In this document: positions 1 to 10,914 of the stretch, piece by piece
Numbering within the stretch: position 1 is the first letter of the stretch
Layout of the letters: each line of letters begins with the position of its first letter
From: Ephydatia muelleri
Lineage: Eukaryota; Porifera; Demospongiae; Spongillida; Spongillidae
Direction: 5' to 3'
DNA: 64,000 nt
Assembly (NCBI GenBank): GCA_013339895.1
Contig: JABACO010000024.1
Location: 1,713,780-1,777,779, forward strand
Made by a program: the position numbers and the translations under genes
The notes under the pieces: generated by a model
The model's database searches: none
Told to the model about the DNA's origin: nothing
Seen by the model: the letters and a program-made list of their open reading frames with translations, nothing else

Positions 1-310
1 TAGTTTGTGTTCCATCTTTCTTTGCTCTTATCCCTCTCTCCTCCTTCCTTTCTTTCTCTCCTGTCGTCTCACCTACTCCCTCCCTCCCTCACTTTCTCAC
101 TCCCTCCCCCCTCCCCCTTCCCTCCCCCTCCCCCTTCCCTCCCCCCTCCCCCTTCCCTCCCCCCTCCCCCTCCCTCCCCCTCCCTCCCCCTCCCTCCTCC
201 CTCCCTCCCCCCTCCCTCCCCCCTCTCTCCCTCTCCTCTCCCTCCCTCCCCCCCTCCCTCCCTCCCTCCCCCTCCCTCCCTCCCTCACTCCCTCTCTCCT
301 GTCCTCCTGT
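1..310. repeat. C-rich polypyrimidine tract (CCCTCC-like)
   Basis: Almost uninterrupted C/T sequence built from CCCTCC and CCCCTCCC units. The open frames through it on both strands (Pro/Leu/Ser-rich or Gly/Glu/Arg-rich) are by-products of the missing A and G and are not genes. Confidence 0.95.
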
Positions 311-690
311 AGTCATGTACATGTACACCAGCAGGGACATCTCTGGCAAAATTACACATACCATTTATCCTCCCTGTACTGACTTGTTGGAGTCATGAAT
401 GTTTGGGGCAGTATGCTCCACTAGCAGAGAGGAGAGTTGTAGGAGAAGGGTGTAGTGTAGCCATGTACTATTAGCATTGATATGGTATACTCAGTACTTC
501 GTTGTTTATGTTGGCCTTGGGGCCTGACCACTACCACAAAACCCACAAGGGCAGTCCAAGGTGTACACAACCATTGTCCTGGCTAAAATGAATACCCATC
601 TTGTGAGCTGTGTATACTGACCTTCACTTGATTGTGGCAGATAGTGTGGCAGATACCTTTACATGAAGATTGGATTTCTTGTGAAGGAGG
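311..690. other. No feature seen
   Basis: Mixed-composition sequence without recognisable coding potential, splice-flanked exon or repeat on either strand. Confidence 0.5.
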
Positions 691-767
<77 letters not shown>

Positions 768-796
768 TGTGTGTGTGTGTGTGGTGTGTGTGTGTA
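691..796. repeat. (TG)n microsatellite
   Basis: About 100 bp of TG dinucleotides with regular TGG and TTTG interruptions. Confidence 0.95.
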
Positions 797-1385
797 AGTG
801 GTAATGCCTGTGGTTATCTTATCTCACATCCATGGGAGGAGCTACACCTCTATATGTAATGTTATCTGTGTACATGTACTGTAGGCACAAGCGCTTCCAT
901 ACACTCTTTGACTTGTTGAAATATGGGTTGATGTTGAAGTACAATGTAATGTGCTCTTCCCTAGACCCTATGGAGGAGCTTACAGCCACTCCCCCATACC
1001 CCAGCTGGAGCAGGATGTTGGCATGGGTCATTTGTTTCCCCCCCCCCCCCCCTCCACAAACTGGATCCATCACTGAAATTGGATGTACTCTCTTGTCAGG
1101 ATCAGCTGAACAGGATGCCCTTACAATGAAAGAGTCACCCCTCAAAAACTTGATACCTTTCTTCCTAAGGCCACACCTATCATGGGGGTGGTTGCAAAAT
1201 GACTAACAGTTTTTGCTGCCTCTATCTTTGTTTTCTGTATCAGTCCCTGCACCATCATCTTTTATTAAAATGCTTGACCCTTGCACCCACAACGTACATG
1301 TATTATATGTATGTGCTTGTTTACTCATTGTTACATATGTGATTCAATGGCTGGGCACTGGACAACATCACCGCCCTGTTTACAG
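797..1385. other. No certain feature; poly-C tract
   Basis: A weak plus-strand open frame spans roughly 832-1206, but it crosses a poly-C run at about 1040-1054 and matches nothing I recognise. I see no gene here. Confidence 0.4.
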
Positions 1386-1529
1386 GTAGTAGCACCAGGG
1401 CACAAAGAACATGAGGAGCCTCTAGCCGTGTCCATCCCTAGCCACCATTGGATGGAGAATTACAGTTCATTGGGTTCAAAGTTCAGGTCAAGACTAGGAG
1501 GTGTGACCAGTAACCAGGATGCAGCATGA
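1386..1529 (+). CDS. Possible terminal exon, unrecognised protein
   Basis: A pyrimidine-rich tract ending in TTTACAG precedes 47 codons that close with TGA at 1527-1529. The peptide (VVAPGHKEHEEPLAVSIPS at its start) is not low complexity and has the composition of a soluble protein tail, but I do not recognise the family. No matching upstream exon is evident. It could be the last exon of a plus-strand gene or a chance open frame; the call rests only on the splice acceptor and composition. Confidence 0.2.
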   Translation, partial: VVAPGHKEHEEPLAVSIPSHHWMENYSSLGSKFRSRLGGVTSNQDAA

Positions 1530-2092
1530 GGTGCTGACACAGAGAGCAGCCAAGCCTTGTCAGCAGGTGATGATGCTTTCAACAACAATGAGAACTGGGT
1601 CCTCTAGTTTTTTTGACAGTACCCTTTAGTGGACGGGTGAGGCTGTGGTAGCATCCACAGATATTACTTCAGACAGGGAGATTATGCCTTATATTTGTGT
1701 CCCATAAAACAAATATCAGTCCTAACTATCACCTTCGGAAGCAATTCTTTCCTTAAAACAAAAGCTTACATATAATTAAGTGGCCAGACAAGAAATAGGC
1801 CTGTGATGAAGTACTGAAATGACTACAATTAAGCACACACTAATGTATCATTAGCTCCAATAGTCCTTAATCAAAGTTCAACTTGACTGTGACCTATTTT
1901 ACATCTTGCAGCACTCTTTCAGGCGGGAGCATGCCGGATAGTTCAAGAGAGCTGATCAGCACTGAATCACCAACATGGTTCTTCCATCAGTGAGTCTCTA
2001 CAAGGCTGAGAAGACATGAAGATCAAGAACATAACATATATACATGTACATAAACACATACATACATGTACATACACATACATGTATGCACA
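1530..2092. other. No gene seen; ends in CATGTACATA-type repeats
   Basis: AT-rich sequence without coding signal. From about 2035 it becomes a short CATGTACATA-like repeat that borders the foldback element on both sides. Confidence 0.5.
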
Positions 2093-2657
2093 CATATATG
2101 GGATGTGGAAACTGCCCCTCAAAATTCCCTTGCGTTTGAATCGCTATAACTTCCAAACGGTTAAGGCTATTGACTTCTTATTCTCAACACTTCATACTAC
2201 ACCATTTCTGTATGGTGAAATACGTTTTGGGGTATTGCAATGTATGATACCCCACTAGGTTCAAACCCGCCAAATACCTTTCGGTTCTCCTGTAATCATA
2301 TCGCTTTTAAAATTTGGTTTGTGGGTACAGAGGTTCCTGTACCTATCGCGGCAAATTGTGTCCTGCCATATCAAGCGGGAAAATGTGCATGTAGGGACCT
2401 CTCTATTTACAAACCAAATTTGAAGCGATTTGATTACTCCTACCAAAAGTTATGGTAGGTTTGAACCCGGTGGAGTATTGGACGTTGCGATACTTGCACA
2501 GTCAAGTGCAAGGCCCCCAAAATGTATGAAGTGTTGAAAATAGGAAGTCGATAGCGTTAATCATTCGGAAGTTATAATGATTCAAACACAAAGAATTTTT
2601 ATACAGTCATGTATTATATGCGATGGGCCGTTTTCGTGGAAACTGTCCCATATACAT
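2093..2657. mobile_element. Foldback MITE with arms of about 250 bp
   Basis: The left half folds on the right half over almost its whole length. Left-arm segments GCGTTTGAATCGCTATAACT and CTCAACACTTCAT pair with imperfect reverse complements near 2585 and 2540. An inner pair around AATTTGGTTTGT (about 2315 and 2420) and a GGTTCAAACCCG / GGTTTGAACCCG pair (about 2258 and 2457) continue the stem toward the centre. Divergence between arms is visible, so the element is not young. It encodes nothing and looks like a non-autonomous DNA transposon of unassigned superfamily. Confidence 0.75.
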
Positions 2658-2935
2658 GTACATGCATGTACATACACATATGGGGCAGAGAAAACATGGT
2701 AGTTTTCAAATGTTATAGTTGACACAAATCTTATGCACCTCAACTTAAAGTCAGACTAACTGCTGCAAAGTTAAAAGTGTGGAATCTTTAATAAGGCATT
2801 ACTGTTCAATGGGAAAGGTCAATAAAGTGCGTACCGCCAGTGTATGACTGCTATTGTATTTGATGCTTCCACCGTTTGTACCAGACGTTACCATACATGT
2901 AGATAGTTTAGAGATCTATATGTGTAAGCTCTTAT
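2658..2935. other. No feature seen
   Basis: Unique-looking non-coding sequence between two MITEs. Confidence 0.4.
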
Positions 2936-3129
2936 CAGGCCCATAGCCAGGGGGAGATTCCCCCCTCCCTCCCCCCCGTTCGATGCTTGAAACTTCCGCC
3001 TCTTCTAGATATGGTACATGTACTTATAAAAATGCATCAGGCCCGAAGGTGTCTCGCTTTTCGTATTTGGCCCCCCCCCGTTCTCGTATTTGGGCCCCCG
3101 GATAAATGCTTTCAGAAGTATTAATCGAT

Positions 3130-3164
<35 letters not shown>

Positions 3165-3188
3165 CCTAACTTCCTGGCTACGGGCCTG
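2936..3188. mobile_element. hAT-like MITE with poly-C core
   Basis: Terminal inverted repeats CAGGCCCATAGCCAGG at the left and its imperfect reverse complement (CCTGGCTACGGGCCTG) at the right bound about 250 bp. The CAG...CTG ends and GTAGCCAGG core are usual for animal hAT elements. A poly-C run of over 30 bases lies near the right end, and two copies of TCGTATTTGG lie inside. I do not see a clean 8-bp target duplication. Confidence 0.65.
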
Positions 3189-3989
3189 CTTAGATATTAC
3201 AGTTGCACAACCATTTAGCCTATTACGGACGTAGCTACTGTAATCATGTACGTGTCACATTCATGCTAACCTAGGACTCTGAGACTTGCAAGATGCTTCC
3301 GTAAGAAGACTGGTTGGTTGTCATGCCCAGGCACTCCTGTGTCGATTCTATAAGTGGCAAACTCCTCTGTGTAATCGCCACCTCCGTCTTTGCAGCATAT
3401 AATCCCAATTAGTGCCCACTCTTACAAGGGGTCATGCTAGGTCATTAATACAAAATCAAAAAACAACCAGGTCTGGGCACGGCTGACTGACGATAGGGTG
3501 GCACGTGATGATCGTGGTAGGCACATTGAATTTGGGGTGTATCTCACTAACCATTCAAGGGAAGTGCGATTTGAAGGCCCTAAGCTCTGAAAAAATAATG
3601 ATAAATAAGTTCATTGATTACTCTCATGTAATCCGTGAGCAGGTAAGGAAAATATCATTTGGTTTGGAAACTATTGATGACTGAATAAGGAAATGAGAAA
3701 AAATGAATGGACATTGGAAACCTTGCAAATTAATGTGGAAGTGCGGATATAGGTACTTAAGTTCCGAAAAACTACACACAATACGTCAACTAGTCCCCAC
3801 ATTGCAAATCCGAGAGCAGCTAGTCAATTTTTGGTTTTTTTCTGCAGTTAGCTGCAGTTTTCTGAATGCGTCCATACATTTTCTATGGACATTGAATTAC
3901 GCAATGACCGAATACCGCGTAATCCTTTTGACCGCCAATTTCTCGATATGTTGATCTAAGCAACGCGCAGAATACACAGAAAAGTCATT
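3189..3989. other. No gene seen
   Basis: AT-rich sequence with one short open frame (3703-3954, plus) of no recognisable family. Confidence 0.4.
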
Positions 3990-4352
3990 TCAGCTAAAAT
4001 ATCCAACCACCGAGCCACTTGCCCTTTTGGATCCTTGAAACTCTTCAATCATTGCAAGGAATTGTGATCTGTACGTATAACGAAACAACGACCCCACAAA
4101 TAGGCACCAAATAAAGTAGCGGATCGCCCACACGACTGCCAACATCTCCCGCCTTGTTGCACAGTATTGGCGTTCAGCTATTGTCAGCACCCCACTGGCG
4201 TATGCAATGACATGTCTGTCTCCATCTTGCGACAACACCTTTTCCAGACCGTCCTGACTAGCATCCGTATAAACGATACGATATCGAATCCCGGCGAAAA
4301 GAAGAAGACTACAACATTTGACTAGAGCATTGCGGTACACTGTAGAGTGCAT
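3990..4352 (-). mobile_element. Fossil Ty3-type LTR retrotransposon fragment (pol, RNase H)
   Basis: The minus-strand frame matches the RNase H part of Ty3-type pol polyproteins, including the YTDAS-type start of the domain and an AVVWA-type helix. Only this fragment remains; LTRs, integrase and reverse transcriptase are not seen. It is a broken, old insertion. Confidence 0.7.
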
Positions 4353-5020
4353 GAAAGGGTGTAAATCAAATTGTTGATCGAATTGAAATTGTTGATAGCT
4401 ACGTACGAGGGTCCTAGAAAAGAGCCAAGAAGGCGCGGCATCAGTACGCGACAGCTAAGTTAGAACCAGAGACAATATTATCTCTGCTAGAACGCACATA
4501 TTGAATCTAAGCAATTTGCTAAAAGGCAGCGATATCTAGAGGATCTCGAGGAGAACCGTGCTGCTAAAAGGGTCAGTTGCCATTAACGCATCTGAAATTA
4601 AAGAGTCGATATTTGAATGACCCCGATGCTGTCCTTCTAGCTAAACGTATGGCACACCAGACCCGTCCTAACTTAAAGCGAGCTGCCGAGACGACGCGGT
4701 ATCCGCAAGGTCTTAGAATTACCACTACCACCCAATGGTATGTTATAGCATGTAGTATGCTAAAGGATGGTGTGTAAAACGCATGTAAGGGATCTGCACA
4801 AAACCATCACCACATGTACAGTCCTTTCTCCTTTGTGACCTGTCTATGGTGTGTGAAGAAGGCTAATGTATGAACCCAACTAGCAGAGTATAATGGTGGA
4901 CTAGAAGAAGCAATTCTTAGGGATAGTGAGCTTGTAAGTGATGGCTTTTGTAAGACTCATGAATGGCTAGCTCAAAAGGATGTTACTAGATCAGCCCATG
5001 TAGTAGAAGTAAGATTAGTG
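4353..5020. repeat. Dispersed repeat E, copy 1
   Basis: Shares several blocks, in the same orientation and order, with 25440-25970: GGATCTGCACAAAACCATCA (about 4790 and 25590), the CCTTTCTCCTTTGTGACCTG block just after it, and GGCTAGCTCAAAAGGATGTT near the right end. The right part reads as a plausible peptide (LVQIRYLLKALSAQRANAGL near 5010-5080), suggesting derivation from a mobile element's coding region, but I cannot name the family. Confidence 0.6.
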
Positions 5021-5602
5021 CAGATACGTTACTTGCTAAAGCACTGAGTGCACAAAGGGCAAATGCAGGGTTATTGCTATCTTTGAGTTTAGAAGAGTGT
5101 AAGGGAGGGTAAGGGATATATCTGCACTAGAAAACTGTAACGTTAGGTAGCTGCACTTTTTAATACTTGGGCATGCATGCATGTTGCCTGTGTGAATATG
5201 TTGCTATTGAATTTGTTAGCTAAATCTGAGTACACCGAGACAATTGCCACCTATGTGTGAGAGATCACATCATCCAAACACCATGGGTGTGAAGGCTGGT
5301 ATTGAAGCACACCTTTTGAAAGATGAGTGGAGTGAATGGAATGAATACGGCAAGTGATTCTTGTACATGCAGGATGGATATTGTACCTGCTGGTGGAAAC
5401 TGAGGAGCAGGCCAAAGTAGAGTCTGGTGATTTATTTAATATTTTAATACTCTACTACTTAATTATGTTATATACTGAGTTTAATCATCCAATAGATGGT
5501 TGTGGTGCGTACACAAGCGTGATACTTACCGTCAGTCATGCCATATGCTTAACAAAGATGGCATTTAAAGTGTGTTGATTATAAGAGACCCTGTAGACTT
5601 TT
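5021..5602. other. No certain feature
   Basis: Contains the tail of the repeat-E reading frame and a 74-codon plus-strand open frame (5354-5578) without recognisable similarity. Confidence 0.35.
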
Positions 5603-5698
5603 AAAGTCAATTTGTTGAAGATTAATTTTCGTAGGAACTAACTCTGAAACCTACAGCGTCCCAAATTTTGGGGTGATCAAGCCATTGGATTACATTTG
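5603..5698. repeat. Dispersed repeat D, copy 1
   Basis: About 95 bp nearly identical to 31525-31615 in the same orientation (shared AACTAACTCTGAAACCTA and the GGTTACATTT-type end). Confidence 0.7.
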
Positions 5699-5819
5699 GA
5701 CAGAGGACATAATCTCACTGTTAAACATGACAGTGTAAAGTGTATTAGTTGGATTTTGTTTCTGCTCTACCACCCGCAACAAATTTTGGTTTCGCATCAG
5801 TCATTATTATATCATGTCA

Positions 5820-6350
5820 TTTTGGTCAGTAGTACTGATGGTGTGATTCTTGCACATGGAGGTGAAGACCAGTATGGATCAAAGCAGATCTCTTTCATTT
5901 ATGCATGGCCTCCATCTTGATGAGAATAAGAGGGGCACGTACATGTAGGAGACCTGCCATTTGCATGTTCCTGGCTGCCAGGAGGAAGGCTGTTGATGGT
6001 GGAGGGTGAACTCAACAGGTCTTGATAATTAATGTGCAAGGTAAATATCGCTCTACTGGAATTGATTTAATCAGACGATTTTCAGATCTTGCTAAGCTCT
6101 TCCCCATCACAACAATTCTAAAAGTAACATACAAAAGCCAAAAAGAAGCAAATGAAAGGTATGGGGAATATATGGGAGCAGTGATATAGGTACATACAGT
6201 GGATTGAGGATTAGGTAAGGAGACCTGGTGAGTGGGTTGGTTGTAATACTCCAACTCGTGACATGACTGCATGTTGTCTCAATGTTTGCAACTGTGCTCA
6301 AACTTACTGATCGTTTGTCAGTTGAAATAACTACCTTGGTGCAGTTTTGT
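5820..6350 (+). pseudogene. Decayed inverted copy of the Kelch gene 3' part
   Basis: Corresponds to the reverse complement of about 21700-22230, the last exons and introns of the minus-strand Kelch gene. The exon equivalent at 5826-6027 still reads STDGVILAHGG and EDQYGSKQ, then loses the frame: TGA at 5920-5922 after AWPPS and indels further on. The next exon equivalent (about 6089-6160) keeps the LAKLFPIT segment. Introns were copied too (shared blocks around 6240-6350, including GACTGCATGTTGTCTCAATG), so this is a DNA-level duplication and not a retrocopy. Non-functional. Confidence 0.75.
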
Positions 6351-6724
6351 GTTTAGTGCACATATACTGGTAGAATGTACATATGACAGCCTCTCACTCA
6401 TTCAGTACATTCTAAAATAGTGCATGCTGATGCCAGAGTATAGGCCTAGTTCATTTTACCCAGTCCCATTCTAGTCAAAGCCACTGACTTTCTTGTACGG
6501 AGAATGTTGTTTCCTAGGTTTTGAAACGTCTTTACATGGCCGTAGTCAATCACAAAAATTTGGAGGGAGATGGGGGGTTGTATAATTATTAATTAGCCCG
6601 CCCCCCCTCCCCCCCACACCCCCACACACCCCGATGTTCGTTTGGATGAAAACAACTGCCATTCTGTCCCATTGTCCCTGACAGATCGATCAAGTATAAT
6701 CCGACTGTATGATTAGTGTCATTC
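6351..6724. other. No gene seen
   Basis: Includes a C-rich stretch at about 6598-6635; otherwise nothing recognisable. Confidence 0.45.
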
Positions 6725-7990
6725 GTGAGATATAGTTACGCTATGAATATTTCAGTAAGCTTTGCTAAGCTATATCTTAGTCACGTGATGGGAAATCATC
6801 TTGGTACCAAAAAGATTTACTGTTTGAAGCTCTATCTCTTCGTCACAACATTTGCGGCTGGAATTGTTTGAAGCAGTTCACTAATATGAATATTGTACCA
6901 CATTTTGTGGCTATTGCAATTTTTTATAAGATCCGAGTCATTGTAAGCCCAAAAAAATTGCGACAGCGGATTGTTAAGGTGTAGCAAAAAAAGAAAAGAA
7001 TAAACACCTTAATAAACAACTTAGTGTTAAAGGATTGTGTACAGGTCTGCTTACGCCTCATCGATATCTGAAAGCAGGAAAATGCTTTATCGAGATGTTG
7101 AAAACACACTGATATATCATTTAGATCGATGGGCTTGCTCGTTCAACTGAATTCTGCATTTAAATAATTATCTGGCTGCAATGTAGTGGTCTAAAAAGTA
7201 TAGACAAAATTATTAGAATCTTGAAAAACGAGGGACTTTATCATAATTTGGTTTTGACGTTATTAATTACGTGACTGTTCTACTCGACGCATTATGTAAA
7301 TAAAATCTATTTGGTTATGTACATAATAAACACTATTACTGATTCAGTCGTATGTGCAGATTTGACTTTACTTGATTGAATCACATTATTGTAATATTAA
7401 TATTATCAGCATTATTTAACTATGCATTACTCGAATCGTTCACAAAACAAACACTCAGTTGCCAAATTGCGATCACTCTTGTATATACAGCACCATTCGC
7501 TCCTCTGGAGTGAAGCGAGCGCAAGAGTTTTGCTAGCTTCACTTTTTAGTCAAAGAAGGACAATCAATCTCTGACAGAGTGACGTTCATTCTGTGTAATT
7601 TAGTGTCAAACCGTTGATTGAATGTAGTGATAAAAAGTGGTGCCTGATGACACTACATATATAGTGACGCTTGCGCATGCAGGAGTGACGATATATATTT
7701 ATTGTTGAACGCATATATAAGCGTCACATGTGGTACTTTGTATCTTCATAACCATAACATTTCAATTACACATCGGGGCAGAATCCGCTAGCAAGATGTG
7801 TCCCCCTGGACAATTTTGGGGGGCGGGGGGAGGGGACAAACTCTGCTATGACACTGATTGATTTACAGATTAATAGAATTCAAAGATTATGTGCACTTTG
7901 TATATTCATTGATTTCATAACCATAACATTTCTATTGCACGTCGGTAAAAGATCACTTTACTGAATCAAGTAGTGCTTCAGCTATATATA
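6725..7990 (+). repeat. Dispersed repeat C, longest copy
   Basis: About 1.2 kb of AT-rich non-coding sequence whose reverse complement recurs at 30440-31522 and whose 7490-7760 part recurs at 26640-26930. Shared landmarks are GCCTGATGACACTA, GCATATATAAGCGTCACATG and CCATAACATTTC. It contains several GAGTGACG / AGTGACGC sub-repeats. It resembles a non-autonomous DNA transposon or the terminal part of a larger one; no coding frame. Confidence 0.7.
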
Positions 7991-8106
7991 CCAGTTGTCC
8001 CAATGAACGAAATGATTACCGGCCTAATTAATTGTTCGCAATAAAATTGTGTACGTTTTGTTTAGTAACGAATGATGTTTGAGGTACATAAAGTGTGTGT
8101 CTGCAA

Positions 8107-8151
8107 GCATAGATTAATAACCTTACGTTCCGTAAGGTTATTAATTTATGC
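8107..8151. other. Near-perfect hairpin
   Basis: Two 21-bp arms with one mismatch (GCATAGATTAATAACCTTACG against its complement) around a TTC loop. Followed by no T run and no gene, so not a terminator; perhaps a tiny foldback relic. Confidence 0.75.
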
Positions 8152-8467
8152 TGCAAGTTACATTCTATTATTTGTGTACACTCCCAGCATAATATTTCAT
8201 TCTATATGTGTTTGGTCGCGATCTCTGGTTTTGTATCGGTCGCGCTCGTGTGGTGAAACCAGCACTATATTGGCAGATACGCTAAGCTCTGTTTCTTCAG
8301 TCGGAGTACAAAGTAAGGGGTCCTTTATTGTGCTTCTTGTAACCAGCTAGTGTTTGGAAAAAGATGGCAGTCATTTTGAAGTAAGTTCCAATTATAGCGC
8401 GCATCCAATTTCTGGGTTGTTGGAGGTGGTGTGTAGGGTGTGTAGGTTGTTGGTGAGTGTTTGGTGA

Positions 8468-8505
8468 CAGTGGCGGACGGAGGGGGGGGGGGGGGCACAA
8501 GGGGC

Positions 8506-8537
<32 letters not shown>

Positions 8538-9431
8538 TCCCCCGTTAAATGAATAGATGCGGTCATACGCGGTCATACGACTGAAAACCATCAAATGATT
8601 ACAATACCGCAGTCAGATATATCACATTGATTATGGTCTCGAGCTCATTAATTAATCACACATAATTTATAATCCTGGGACCATATCATGGCTGCCATTG
8701 AAGAACAATCTGACGCTAGCGTTAACCAGGTAAAGAAAAGAAAGGCGTCTGTGATTACGGATTTCTTCTGTAAACGATCAGCGTTGGTAAGTATAGTACA
8801 TGAAGCACAATAATCATGCAGCTCTATTGGTCAGCTGCTTCCAAAGAAAGTACTAGTCTCGCCCAAGCAACCTTTTGTCCGCCCTAAGGGCTTGTAGGAA
8901 GCAGCAATTTCCAAACGTTCATACCATCCTTCATATTATGACAGTTTGGCCTCTAACGAATTGCGAGGCAGAGCGCTCCATCAGTGGACTAAGGAGGCTA
9001 AAAACGTACCTCAGGTCAACAATGACGGGGGAAAGGATTAATGGATTGGCCCTGCTAGCTGTACATAGATGTATCAGCGTTTCTGTGAAGGAAACAATTG
9101 ATGCTTTTGCAAGCAAACAGCCACGGAGAATGAAGCTTTCCTTCATCTTGGAGGATGCAGCCACTGATGAATAATAAAATTATTGTATAGCGTGTGCAGC
9201 GGTGTGAATTAAAATTAATGATTGCATGGGTTTTAAATTATCATTATTTTTACGTAGTTTTGGAAGGTTTTAAAACGTAAAAACCGTTGGCTTCTGGGGC
9301 TCTGCCCCAGACCCCGATGGGGGAGCTCACAGCGCTCCCCCATACCCCCTAGCTGTGAGTGTTTGGGGTCCCGCCCACAAGCGTGCCCCCCCCCCCCCCC
9401 CCCCCCCTCCTAAATCCTGCGTCCGCCGCTG
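8468..9431 (+). mobile_element. hAT DNA transposon, internally deleted
   Basis: Ends CAGTGGCGGACGGAGG and, inverted, CAGCGGCGGACGCAGG are hAT terminal repeats; both run into long G/C homopolymers (about 8480-8540 and 9387-9406). The inside keeps an N-terminal coding scrap (MAAIEEQSDAS... at about 8687) and the C-terminal transposase domain, while the catalytic middle is missing. The flanking 8-mers (TTTGGTGA and TGGTGTGT) do not form a clean target duplication. Confidence 0.8.
8875..9174 (+). pseudogene. hAT transposase C-terminal dimerisation domain
   Basis: A 99-codon frame ends with TAA and shows the hAT C-terminal signature: FPNVHTILHIMTVWPLTNCE, then AERSISGLRRLKTYLRSTM and RINGLALL. 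This is the dimerisation region of ZMYM1/TTF-type hAT transposases (WPLT.CEAERSFS.L..IK..LRSTM). The DDE catalytic core and zinc finger are absent, so the fragment is what remains of a deleted transposase. No intact start; the frame simply opens after the deletion. Confidence 0.85.
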
Positions 9432-9588
9432 TGGTGTGTACTAGTAATGTAGGTGGTGTCGGGTGTCAGGGTTGGAGGTATTATGTAGGATCTTATACTA
9501 CACACACATGTAGTCTATGACCACCACTATTCATGACCAGTGGCTGTGCAGTGCACCAGTGGTGATCTTCTTTCTATCCCCACATCAG

Positions 9589-9701
9589 GAGCTGGTGGGA
9601 GATGATACCATAGCAGTGCAAAAAATGTGTGATCATAAAGAGAGTGTCCTTCTGCACAGGCGGGAGAAGAAACTGGTGGTCATGCTGGCTGCTGATGGAA
9701 G
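9589..9701 (+). CDS. Exon-like segment, unrecognised protein
   Basis: 113 bp between a CCCACATCAG acceptor and an AAG|GTATGG donor, open throughout in one frame (ELVGDDTIAVQKMCDHKE, then HRREKKLVVMLAADG). Composition and splice sites look like a genuine internal exon of a plus-strand gene, but I cannot assign a family. The next plus-strand exon-like piece is the RBPJ-like one at 11097, and nothing links the two. Confidence 0.3.
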
Positions 9702-9721
9702 GTATGGTTTGAGGTGTTGTA

Positions 9722-9783
9722 TGTTGTGTGTGTGTGTGTGTGTGTGTATGTGTGTATGTGTGTGTATGTGTGTGTGTGTGTCT
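9722..9783. repeat. (TG)n microsatellite
   Basis: TG dinucleotides with TATG interruptions. Confidence 0.9.
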
Positions 9784-10235
9784 GTATGGACCTTGTGTAT
9801 TAGTTGTATTTCATTGTAGTAATGTCATCTGAACAATACTAAAATTTCAATAATCATTAATATTAAATAATTATATAAATTATGTATTGAGCACATTGTT
9901 ACAAATTATAAATGTTTCTTTTTACAACATTTAGAACGTTATGAACAAATATGACTGACTGACATGACTCCTACTGCCATAGTCTTGTACCCAGACCCAA
10001 AGTTACACAGCCGCAGGTGGATTACATCACCAATACATGTAAGTAGGGTCTGATGAACTGCTGTACTAAAGTCTGTCCATGGTCACTAGAATTTTGGGGA
10101 ACCAATGAGATTAGAGGAATGAAATAATTGCATATCCGAGAGGTTAAGTAGGAATTAGTGACAGTATGTGGTGACTTCTAAAGCACATGGGCCGACTTGC
10201 CAGCTTCTATGGTGGGGGTACACTGCCCATGTGTG
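9784..10235. other. No feature seen
   Basis: AT-rich non-coding sequence. Confidence 0.4.
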
Positions 10236-10354
10236 TACGTGTGTGTGTGTGTGTGTGTGTGTGTTTTGTGTGCGCGTGTTTGTGTGTGTGTGTTTGTGTG
10301 TATGTTTTCTGTGTGCATGTGTGTGTGTTTGTGTGCGTGTTTGTGTGTGAGTGT
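10236..10354. repeat. (TG)n microsatellite, interrupted
   Basis: TG repeat with TTTG and GCG variants; open frames across it are artefacts. Confidence 0.9.
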
Positions 10355-10407
10355 GAGGTCAGCCAAATCAAGATGAAGAGTGCACCACTGATGGAAAGCT
10401 GATTCTA

Positions 10408-10914
10408 AGCTATGGGTGGCTTTGTAATTGGAAAAGGCGTCATGGTGTTTTTAGTGTGCGCCTTCATGGCGAAGCTGGTAGTGCTGATCAGGAAGGTGTG
10501 GCCAGAGCCCAGAGGGAGCTACCTAGTATCTTAAACAACTTCAGGCTTGAGGATGTATTTAACTAGACAGGTCTATATTACAGGCAGGCAGTAAGTGGTT
10601 ACTAATATTGTATATTAACAAAATTGTTGTGCATGTTAATGCTTAGCTTATAGCAACATGCACACACTGTACCAGAAACAAAATTTACCTTCATGCAGCC
10701 TGATCGTACTCTTTCAACAACCATTGATGTGAGAGGCTTTAAGAAAACCAAGGACCGCATCACTGCGGGTCTAGCTGTGAATAGCACAGGAGGGGAACGC
10801 CTCAAGCCTATTGTAATTCATAAATCTAAACGACCTCGCTGCTTTGGGAAAACTTTCAATCCTGACAGTGTAGTGTCCTACTACAGCAACAAGAAAGCCT
10901 GGATGCATAGTGAG
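10408..10914 (+). pseudogene. Tigger/pogo-type transposase, DDE domain start
   Basis: Exon-like part 1 (about 10408-10589) gives YGWLCNWKRRHGVF, HGEAGSADQ and TGLYYRQ, the linker and first-aspartate region of Tigger/CENP-B-like transposases. The expected N.DETGL motif has become N, stop (TAG, 10564-10566), TGLYY: a stop plus loss of the catalytic D. A GTAAGT donor and TTCATGCAG acceptor bound a probable intron of about 109 bp. Part 2 (about 10699-10914) continues PDRTLSTTIDVRGFKKTKDR, PIVIHKSKRPRCF and NKKAWMHSEV, then a GTACAT donor. The second and third acidic residues are not found. A dead transposase that once carried at least one spliceosomal intron. Confidence 0.8.

Noticed and set aside
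9517-9819. Single 100-codon gene
   Set aside because: Only the middle (9589-9701) looks exonic; the rest is intron-like and (TG)n.
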